Assembly: GCF_900013425.1 (NCBI RefSeq)
Contig: NZ_FBXK01000007.1
Location: 1 to 13,179 of the forward strand
Reading direction: 5' to 3'
Length of the DNA stretch: 13,179 nt
From: Sphingobium sp. Z007
Lineage (GTDB): Bacteria > Pseudomonadota > Alphaproteobacteria > Sphingomonadales > Sphingomonadaceae
Position 1 is the stretch's first letter. Each line of letters opens with the position of its first letter. Positions 7,049 through 13,179 of this stretch are shown piece after piece. Position numbers and translations under genes: made by a program. The notes under the pieces are model-generated. The model was not told the DNA's origin. It ran no database searches and saw nothing but the letters and a program-made list of their open reading frames with translations.

Positions 7049-7132
7049 TCATGAGGAATGGGGTGGAGCATCATGAGAAATGGGGTGCCCTATTGTGAGT
7101 TTTGGGGTGGGGGTATCATGAGAAATGGGGTG
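7049..7132 (+). repeat. Four 17-bp iterons
   Basis: TCATGAGAAATGGGGTG occurs exactly at 7071-7087 and 7116-7132, with one mismatch at 7049-7065 (G for A at position 8), and as a diverged copy at 7093-7109 (TTGTGAGTTTTGGGGTG). Starts are spaced 22, 22 and 23 bp, two helical turns, so bound Rep monomers would line up on one face. These are the predicted Rep-binding sites that start replication and limit copy number. Confidence 0.85.
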
Positions 7133-7134
7133 CG

Positions 7135-7168
7135 TGAGATGAGAGCAATTTGCCTCTCATCTCATAAT
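7135..7168. promoter_or_regulatory. Inverted-repeat operator and -10 box of repA
   Basis: TGAGATGAGAG (7135-7145) and CTCTCATCTCA (7154-7164) form a perfect 11-bp inverted repeat with an 8-bp gap. It lies right after the last iteron and ahead of repA. The arms share ATGAGA with the iterons, as expected if Rep dimers bind here to repress their own gene. CATAAT (7163-7168) is a good -10 box overlapping the right arm; no convincing -35 was seen. Confidence 0.7.
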
Positions 7169-7206
7169 ACCTTGACCTTGCCCGCCCCTCGCCCGAATGT
7201 CCGATT

Positions 7207-8306
7207 ATGGACGGGACAGCCGACACAACTGGCCGCACGATGGAAGTGGCACGGATCGAGAAGGAACGCGGTTCCGACACGATAGTGCAGCCGCGCGAAC
7301 TGGTGGAAGTCCGCTATGCGAGGGGGGTTTCCCTGAGCCTGTCAGCGCGCAAGGTCTTTGCCTTGATGATGCACCAGGCCGCTGGCGATGCCTGGCGCGA
7401 CCAGGAACACAGAATCGCCAAGCGCATGTTGCGCGGCTCCCACAATTCCAACGATCGCCTTACCGAGACGATTGACGAGCTGATGGGCATCTTCTTCGCA
7501 ATGCCCGACAAGGTGGACGGCGACCACGGGCGGCGCACCTTCCAGATGATCGAAGAGACGTTTGAGGGAGGGGAACAGGGGTGGTTGATCTACCGTTTCA
7601 CCCGGCGTGCGCGCGACCTTCTGAAAGACAGCGAAGCCTACGCCCTCCTGCATCGGGCAACGGTGCTGGCCTTCGACAGCAAATATGCGCTCGAACTATA
7701 CCAGCTCGGAGCCTTGCTCTACCGGCGAGACGTGCCGATCTGGCGCGGCGATGTGGAAACCCTGCGCGCCAAGCTGGGCGTTCCAGAGGGGGCTTATAGC
7801 TCGTTCGCTGACTTACGGCGTTTCGTCCTCGATGCCGCGACGGCCGAAATCAATCAGCTTGTCCCACAATTCTCCGTGGCGTGGGACGTTGCAAAAAGGC
7901 GGGCCGCAAGGTCATCGAGGTCGCAATAACCTTCCGCCGCAAACCACCAATCGCAGCGGTTGCCGCCGAAGAAGAAAACGAGCGACATCGCGCCGGTCGC
8001 CGCGCCCGTCGAGATGGGACGGCAGAGACGATAATGGACCCCAGTGCGATCATCGCAGCGACCGCTGCAAATCTGGGTGTGTCCGATGTTTTACGCTGGC
8101 CTGCCGACGATCAGGTGACGGAATTTGGCGCGGTCGAGCTGCATGCGATCGGCGTCACCTATGGTGGAGGACACGCGGTTCAGCGATTGGCGGATCAATA
8201 TGCGCGAGTGCGAGCCGACAAGCGGCGTCAGCTCCGAGGCGATGCTCTGCGTGAAGACTGGACGACTTGGGTAAGGGGTTGCGCGGAAAAATGGAGTAAA
8301 CCCTAG
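7207..8306 (+). CDS. repA: Rep_3-family (RepA/RepB) replication initiator (one frameshift as sequenced)
   Basis: Plasmid initiator that binds the iterons upstream and opens the origin. The N-terminal winged helix covers about residues 30-130 (SLSARKVFALMMHQAAGD...NDRLTETIDELMGIFF) and the second about 150-245 (DSKYALELYQLGALLYR...VETLRAKLGVPEGAYSSFAD..RRFVLDAATAEINQ), both typical of the Rep_3 family. One base is missing in AAAAA at 7893-7897. With it restored the chain continues AKKAGRKVIEVAITFRRK and then a roughly 100-residue C-terminal extension, for 366 residues. The extension is not part of the family core. ATG 7207 is used; ATG 7240 is an alternative, and neither has a clear ribosome binding site. 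Because the plasmid must replicate, the frameshift is probably a sequence error. Confidence 0.87.
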
Positions 8307-8330
8307 TGGTTGTCGCTCTTTGGGTTTCAC

Positions 8331-8376
8331 GATACCCTATAGAAACAGGGATACGTTCCCGGTTGGAAACGGGGGA
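8331..8376 (+). promoter_or_regulatory. Promoter/operator region of the HTH gene
   Basis: TATAGA (8338-8343) is a possible -10 box with no good -35. Around it, two similar units occur: CCCTATAGAAACAGGG and CCCGGTTGGAAACGGGG, both of the form CCC-N4/5-GAAAC-GGG. They may be binding sites for the HTH protein encoded just downstream. GGGGGA at 8371-8376 serves as its ribosome binding site. Confidence 0.4.
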
Positions 8377-8383
8377 ATAAAGC

Positions 8384-8818
8384 ATGGCAACCGTCTCGAT
8401 GACGAAAGGGGCCGAACTGGCCGGGGTCAGCAAGGGGACCGTCTCAAAAGCTCTTAAATCTGGCCGTCTTAGCTATGCTGAGAAGACCGATAACGGCTAC
8501 CTCATAGACACTTCCGAACTATTCCGGGTGTTCCCCCCGAAACAGAAAGAAACGGTTGCCGAGTCCCGCTCCGAAACCCATTCTGGAAACAGCGAAACCC
8601 CAATAAATTCAGGGGGGTTGCAACGTGAGATTGAACTGTTGCGTGAACAGTTGCAGGACCGCGATAGCGTAGTTGCCGATCTACGGCAGAGGCTCGACAA
8701 ATCAGAGGATGAGCGGCGAGAGGCGCAGGCGCGGGTGATAGGATTGCTGACCGGCCCGGAGCCTGCGGAATCCAAGCGCGGCTTTTTTGGTCGGTTGTTC
8801 GGCAAGGCAGATGATTGA
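8384..8818 (+). CDS. HTH/coiled-coil plasmid protein
   Basis: A 144-residue protein of unknown exact role. Residues 5-30 (SMTKGAELAGVSKGTVSKAL) form a clear helix-turn-helix of the MerR/excisionase style, followed by a wing-like segment (RLSYAEKTDNGYLIDTSELF). A polar linker leads to a coiled coil (residues about 82-118: LQREIELLREQLQDRD...RQRLDKSEDERREAQA) and a short amphipathic end, KRGFFGRLFGKADD. DNA binding plus a coiled coil recalls KfrA-like plasmid stability proteins, and similar genes often follow repA on small alphaproteobacterial plasmids. The ATG at 8384 has GGGGGA seven bases upstream. It lies 77 bp after repA in the same direction with its own possible promoter. It ends 15 bp from the convergent resolvase remnant. 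Confidence 0.65.
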   Translation: MATVSMTKGAELAGVSKGTVSKALKSGRLSYAEKTDNGYLIDTSELFRVFPPKQKETVAESRSETHSGNSETPINSGGLQREIELLREQLQDRDSVVADLRQRLDKSEDERREAQARVIGLLTGPEPAESKRGFFGRLFGKADD

Positions 8819-8833
8819 TCTGCGCGCAGCTCG

Positions 8834-9074
8834 CTATCGTCCGACGAGCCGCGATATCGTTGCCTGACTGACGTCAAACAGCGCCGCGACGGTGCGCTGC
8901 GTATCACCAGCAGCCAGTCTCTCCAGTGCCTCGGACTGCTGGTGAGGGGTGAGAGCCGCCTTGCGACCGAATTTGACACCACGCGCTCTTGCCTGGACAC
9001 GCCCTGCGGCGGTGCGCTCGGTGATGCGCTCCCGCTCCCAACTGGCTGCGATCCCAACACCGCGATTATTACCT
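8834..9074 (-). pseudogene. Plasmid serine resolvase, C-terminal half (split by transposon)
   Basis: This is the continuation of the resolvase begun at 1-312. Reading from 9074 gives VIIAVLGIAASWERERITER (the helix E region), then TAAGRVQARARGVKFGRKA and the C-terminal helix-turn-helix (TQRTVAALFDVSQATISRL), stop at 8834. One base is missing in the run at 9053-9055 (CCC on the plus strand), so the frame is also broken there. Upstream, the sequence runs into the transposon inverted repeat at 9075. Joined with the other half and corrected, it gives about 182 residues, a normal small resolvase. The longer apparent frame reaching into the transposon is a chance fusion. Confidence 0.88.
9070..9074. 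repeat. Target-site duplication, left copy (TACCT)
   Basis: TACCT directly abuts the left transposon end and matches positions 1-5. It marks the insertion point within the resolvase codons for Glu-Val. Confidence 0.8.
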
Positions 9075-9119
9075 GGCCCAGTCGGCCCGAAGCTGCGATT
9101 TTGGCCAGGTTGAAGAACG
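9075..9119 (+). repeat. Left terminal inverted repeat of the transposon
   Basis: The 45 bases match the reverse complement of 13135-13179 at 41 positions. The outer end reads GGCCCAGTCGGCCC and the centre AGCTGCGATTTTGGCCA. It lies 22 bp past the resolvase stop. Confidence 0.9.
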
Positions 9120-9141
9120 AACACTGAACGCTTGATTGATT

Positions 9142-10013
9142 CTACCAGGACCGTTGCTGACCACCGACCTCGTAGATATCGGCTTCCATGGAGCAATTGT
9201 AGCTCTCTGCGATGTTGAACATCTCGGAGAGGAGGCTTTGGATTTCCTCATCAAGGGAAATGCCATCCGGATCGGGGTCATAGGCGACGGTCAGTTTGTA
9301 ATCACAATTGCCGTTTTTTACCATGGCGTAGTCGCGTTCCAGCATCGCCTCAATCCGCTCCCGAGCGGGTTTTCTACCTCTTCCACGCTTGTTGAAGTTC
9401 TCGATAATCAGATGCAGGGCGATGCTGGCAGTGGGCGGCTTTTCCGGCAGTTTGGTCTGTGACGGAATAATGTCGAGCGCCCGATAGACGGTCATTCGTG
9501 AGACCTTCAGGTCGCGGGCAACGCGGGCCTTGCTGGCGCCGGCGGCAAGGCGACGGCGGATTTCATCGTCATCGACGTTCTTCTTCCGGCCTTTGTAAAC
9601 GCCTTCGGCGCGCGCCGCTTCGATCCCGGCGCGCTGACGATCCTTGATGAACTTCAGCTCCATATCGGCGACCATGCCGAGTATGGTGATGACCATTCGC
9701 CCCATGTCGCCCGCCGTCGTCACCTCTGGCTCAAGGATGCGCAGCGAAGCTCCCTTTTCATCAAGCTCATGCACCAGGTTCAGGACATCGCGCGTGGAGC
9801 GGCCGAGCCGGTCGAGCCGCAGCACGACCAGCTCGTCGCCGGTGTGCATAAACTGCATGATCGTTTCCAGTTCCGTGCGCCCGCTCCGCGAGGCCCCGAT
9901 CCGGTCTCGGAACGGATAATTTCGCAACCTGCATTCTTGAGGCGGCCAATCTGGATATCCAGATCCTGGTCCGTGGTGCTGACGCGGGCATATCCGATAC
10001 GAGCCAAGTGCAA
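9142..10013 (-). CDS. tnpR: Transposon serine resolvase with C-terminal extension (one frameshift as sequenced)
   Basis: Site-specific recombinase that would resolve transposition cointegrates. The catalytic domain starts IGYARVSTTDQDLDIQIGRL with the nucleophile Ser, then LVVLRLDRLGRSTRDVLNL and MGRMVITILGMVADMELKFI, followed by YKGRKK and a helix-turn-helix (SKARVARDLKVSRMTVYRAL). About 105 further residues, ending YEVGGQQRSW, extend beyond the usual end of this family. One base is missing in CCCC at 9894-9897, splitting the catalytic domain between RSETG and GASRSGRTELE. The start is a TTG, at 10013 or 10007; a longer in-frame extension to 10110 belongs to the wrong frame. The corrected length is about 290 residues. 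The upstream repeats at 10018-10097 are its likely res site. Confidence 0.85.
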
Positions 10014-10017
10014 AATC

Positions 10018-10097
10018 CGTCACATTAGGGTGGCTCTTGCAGTGTATCGTCACATTGAGCGCAAACCCACCCTTTTGTGACAGACGAATGGTGTCAC
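10018..10097. promoter_or_regulatory. Res-like repeat cluster of the transposon
   Basis: CGTCACATT is directly repeated at 10018-10026 and 10048-10056, 30 bp apart. GTGACA (10077-10082) and TGTCAC (10092-10097) form an inverted pair with a 9-bp gap. All share the core GTCAC. The cluster occupies the gap between tnpA (stop at 10150) and the resolvase start, where a multi-subsite recombination site and autoregulatory operator would be expected. Confidence 0.5.
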
Positions 10098-10149
10098 TCG
10101 GCCCTATCACTCTGGGGTGTACCCAAATGTTATAGGCCGATCAGCCGCC

Positions 10150-13056
10150 TCACGCTGCAAGCCGTCCAAAATCAATCCGGTCGTTCAGGTCGAGGTCGAA
10201 GCGGCCATAAGGGTTCACATGACTGTAGATCAACGGCGTGAGACCACGATAATCTTCCGGCGTCATCCGCCCCGCCCACTTCGGCTCAACCAGTACGGTC
10301 TGAAGCATGCGGGTGTTCACATACACCAGCGACGCTTGCAGGAGGTGTAGCGCCAGAACGGAGATTTCCTGCTCATGGATGCGGTTGGTGGCGATCTCGC
10401 CGCCTTGCCGAAGAACACGAAACCATTAGCGCCGTTCCAGTTCTCAACCACATTCAGCCCTTCGTGGATCTCGCGGCGGAATGCCTCCTGACGCAAATAC
10501 CGGCATAGGAAGATTGTTTTGACCGCGCGCCGAGTTCACTCAGCGCCTTGTAGGTCGGGTGCATCACTTCGGCTCTGGCAAACCGGAGCAGGATCGCTTC
10601 CGGATCGGCGGTGCGCGATTGCATGGCAGCGGCATATTTGACCATTTCGTCATATTGTTGCTCGATCTCGTCCCAGTCGATCGGGCTGGAGAGGATCGGC
10701 AGTAAATTGGAAAGCCGCGTGCGCATGCCGGCTTGGGGAAGGGCCAGTTTCTGGCGTGCCACTGCTTTCAGCCGCGGGGCAAGCTCAAATCCAAGGAGTC
10801 GGCAGAACGCAAAGCCGACTGCGCTCTGGCCGTGGCTATCGACGTACTGGCGCTGGATTTCCATGTCGGTGCAATGGCGTAGCACGCCTTCGATCATGGA
10901 GGCGACCTCCGAGGAAGAGCACCGCTTGAGCTGGGAATAAACGCAGGTCGCGCGCTTCTCCACATGCCAGTAGATCATGACGCCACGGCCGCCATAGCGG
11001 GCGTGCCATTCCGTCATCAGGTTGCGGTCCCACGCGCCGAACTTCGTTGAATCGGACGCGCATGCCGTGCCCGCATCTCCCCATACTGCGGCATTGCGGA
11101 TTGCCAGTGTCGCGTTTGCTACCCGCGCGCACGCCTCCCTCAGCGCTGGCGCGTGGATGAAACGGCGATGGACATGCAGCAATTCCTCGTAACTGACATC
11201 GGGTGTTGCGCCAGCGACCCGCTTGAGCCCGGCGTTCGTGCCCAAGCCATAGAGACACAGCAAAAGACGCTGAGCCAAGGCTGCTTTCGACAGGGTAACC
11301 CGCGAGGCCGACGTTTCGAAAGCATCCATCAATCCCGTGTCCAGAGCAGCCTCTTTCAACACGTCCAGCAGTCCGGTCATCGGCCAGCGCTGACCGATCT
11401 CGCTTTTGATCGAAGCGAGACCCTTCGGTTCGGGCAAGGGCTTGAACGGTGTAATCGATATCCGGTTGTCGCCGCGCCACAGGAGCCGGACCTTGTCGTT
11501 TTGTGGAATATTGGCATTGAGGAGCAACAGTTCCCGTTCAAGCTCCTCCCGGATCGAGGCGCAAAACGCCTGCGCATCTGGCGTCAGGCTGAGGCCGGAA
11601 TAGTACGCATCTCGCCTGATCTCGAAGTCCTTGGGAAGATCGTCATCGGGATTGCGATAGCGATCCGCCCCGACCACCCAGATTTCTTTGGAGCGGATGC
11701 GGTCGCGCAGTTGCGTCAGGACGCAAAGCTCATAGCTGATCCGGTTTACCCGCCCATCGTCATCAATGACGGAACTGCGCCATCGCGCTGGAATCACCTC
11801 ATCGATCGGAACATCCTGCAATGGCACGAAGCGGCATCCGCCATCCACCTTGCTCCTGATCCAGTCGAGGGCCGCCAGGACCGGCCGCCACACCGCGTTG
11901 TTCGACCGGAACTCAAGTACGGAAAGCAGGCTTGGCAGCATGCGCCGGTAATGATTGGCCCAGGAACCACGCATCACCTTGTAGATGCGCCGGTCCAGAG
12001 CGCCCTTCGCATGGCTCTCCTTGACGATCGCCGCCAGCTTGGCCTTACCGGCGATCGGGAAAATGACATCGCAGATGCGCCCCGATGGTTCATTGATCGA
12101 GGCGCTGGCGATCTCGACCAGCAGGCGCTCCTTTCCATAGACCCGCTCGATGTCTTTCGCGATATCGCCCACCACCTTGCGTTTCGAGCGCGTTCCGATC
12201 TTGTGAACGGTTTCGATCAGCAGGTCGATCATCGCGTCAGTGAGTTGCGCCTCCCGCGACATTAGATAAATCGCATAAAGGCCGAGCTGTCGCGCCGGCG
12301 CATGCCGGCGCATCTCCGAGGCCTTTTCACCGGCAACGCGGCGAACAATCTGATCGACCCATGGCTTGCCCGTAGCCGTCAGGAGATCATGGGGAAGATC
12401 AAGTCTCTGGATAAAGGCGAGTTTCTCGGTCACGTCGAGAATGTTGTCGAGCGTTGCCTGTCCGGCGTCACCCTTCATCCTGTTGAATCCGGTCGAGCTG
12501 TCCGGATCGGCAAGCGAGGCTTCCAATAACGCCACCGCATCTGACGAAAGCCGATCACTGGCTCCGATCAGCCAGGTGTCCAGATAATCTTGCCGTTGTG
12601 AGCGAACGACACGTTCAAGCTCCTTGCGCGACGGCCCATAAATACGCCGGTCCCGGCACCACAGGAAAACATGCTCAAGCATGGCATTGATCGACTGGCC
12701 GCCCGGGCACAGCTCGCCAGCAATCCATTCCGTCAATTGCGCGCGATCCACCCGCTTCATGCGGTGATATCCAAGATGGATCAGGATCTCCGCACAATGC
12801 CGTCGTGCTGTCCGACTGGAAAAGTCATAACCGGCTATCTCGCCAGCCTCGACACCGAGTTGCTCGGCCAGATACGAGAGGCCATCGGTAGGGATTGAGC
12901 CGGGATCGATCGCGAAAAACCCAGGGAAGCGAAGAATTTCAGCTGCGCGGCGAGGCCAAGGCGCGTCAGGGCCGGCTTCGAATTTACAAAATCAATATCG
13001 GCAAAGCTCAGGCTCCATCGTCCGATCAAATCCCCGCCCGGAATACTCCGATCCAT
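10150..13056 (-). CDS. tnpA: Tn3-family transposase (three frameshifts as sequenced)
   Basis: DDE transposase that joins the transposon ends to target DNA by replicative transposition. The N-terminus [20 protein letters not shown] and [19 protein letters not shown] match the Tn3 transposase DNA-binding domain. The catalytic residues, by motif, are Asp669 ([12 protein letters not shown]), Asp740 (QYVDSHGQS) and a Glu in [13 protein letters not shown] (probably 872). Breaks, each one base short: 12915-12919 (AAAAA on the plus strand), 10517-10520 (TTTT) and 10403-10404 (CC). Corrected length is about 969 residues, close to the family norm of 950-1,000. ATG 13056 has GGGAG seven bases upstream and is preferred to the adjacent TTG. 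The large open frame on the opposite strand (11153-12265) is an artefact of GC-rich codon bias. Confidence 0.92.
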
Positions 13057-13134
13057 CAACCCACTCCCTATGATGGAGCGAACTGTCCTCTTCTATGATT
13101 TCCATCGTCAATACCGAATGCCACGTTCCCAAAA

Positions 13135-13179
13135 CGTTCTCCGACTTGGCCAAAATCGCAGCTTGGGGCCGACTGGGCC
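13135..13179 (-). repeat. Right terminal inverted repeat of the transposon
   Basis: This repeat is inverted relative to 9075-9119 with four mismatches in 45 bases. It ends exactly at the last base of the window. It lies 78 bp upstream of the transposase ATG. Confidence 0.9.

Larger units (their letters stand above)
6930..7206 (+). other. oriV: Origin of vegetative replication (oriV)
   Basis: The interval holds an AT-rich part with GATTC repeats, four iterons, and an inverted-repeat operator, directly upstream of the initiator gene. This is the standard arrangement of iteron plasmids with Rep_3-type initiators. Boundaries are approximate. Confidence 0.75.
9075..13179 (-). mobile_element. Tn3-family transposon (4,105 bp, no cargo)
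   Basis: The element has 45-bp inverted ends (9075-9119 and 13135-13179), a full-length Tn3-type transposase, a res-like region and a serine resolvase, with the two genes on the same strand in the order tnpA then tnpR. The 5-bp duplication TACCT on both outer sides and the clean split of a resolvase gene define the ends to the base. No passenger gene is present, so it is a minimal, cryptic element. The termini begin GGCCC rather than the usual GGGG of the family. The transposase and resolvase frames contain four single-base breaks. Confidence 0.88.

Noticed and set aside
6709..7206. A tRNA, CRISPR array or further small gene in the origin region
   Set aside because: No cloverleaf, no repeat-spacer pattern, and no frame with a ribosome binding site; the repeats are iterons.
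7893..7897. Programmed -1 frameshift in repA at AAAAAGG
   Set aside because: The run has five As, one short of the classic A-AAA-AAG heptamer, and twelve other genes' breaks of the same type in this window make sequence error simpler.
9142..10110. Resolvase start extended to 10110
   Set aside because: That frame enters the gene after the frameshift; the true N-terminus IGYARVSTT is in another frame beginning at 10013 or 10007.
10114..10150. GGGGTGTACCC as a Tn3 terminal repeat next to the tnpA stop
   Set aside because: No inverted partner was found near 13060-13179, whereas the 45-bp ends at 9075 and 13135 match each other and have a target duplication.
11153..12265. A 370-codon open frame on the plus strand
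   Set aside because: It lies wholly antisense to the conserved Tn3 transposase and shows no recognisable domain; GC-rich codon bias keeps the opposite frame open.
13102..13179. A coding frame starting MISIVN and running off the right end
   Set aside because: It consists largely of the inverted repeat; resemblance to the other copy is explained by the repeat, not by a protein.

Overview
The window looks like a small mobilizable plasmid of an alphaproteobacterium, most likely a sphingomonad. The inference rests on the GC-rich backbone, the style of the RepA/MobA/TraG proteins, and the compact rep-mob layout. It is probably the complete circular molecule of 13,179 bp. The last base is the outer end of a transposon inverted repeat, and the first five bases (TACCT) repeat the five bases before the other transposon end (9070-9074). 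A serine recombinase gene cut at position 1 resumes in frame at 9069. The record therefore appears to have been opened exactly at a transposon junction.

Layout, left to right. (1) 1-312 and 8834-9074 are the two halves of a plasmid resolvase split by the transposon. (2) 407-2692, minus strand, is a restriction-modification operon: a ribbon-helix-helix regulator with its own operator and promoter, a C5-cytosine methyltransferase, and a NotI-family restriction endonuclease. (3) 2848-6708 is the mobilization module. It holds a VbhA-antitoxin-like small gene, a coiled-coil protein, a MobQ-type relaxase, an oriT with hairpin and nic-like core, a TraD-like accessory protein and a TraG/VirD4 coupling protein. 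(4) 6709-7206 is non-coding and holds hairpins, short AT-rich repeats, four iterons and an inverted-repeat operator, which together form the origin. (5) 7207-8306 is a Rep_3-type initiator, followed by an HTH/coiled-coil protein at 8384-8818. (6) 9075-13179 is a Tn3-family transposon of 4,105 bp with 45-bp terminal repeats, tnpA, a res-like region and its own resolvase. It has no cargo gene.

Seven genes carry 13 apparent single-base deletions, every one in or beside a run of identical bases and every one -1. Because the replication gene itself is affected, uncorrected sequencing error is the most economical explanation. Coordinates below span the reconstructed genes, and each break is listed in its entry.

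Together the genes describe a plasmid that replicates by iteron-bound Rep, can be mobilized with its own relaxase and coupling protein but needs a helper mating channel, and holds on in its host through a restriction-modification system. Its resolvase has been knocked out by a transposon that brings a new one. I saw no tRNA, rRNA or CRISPR array.
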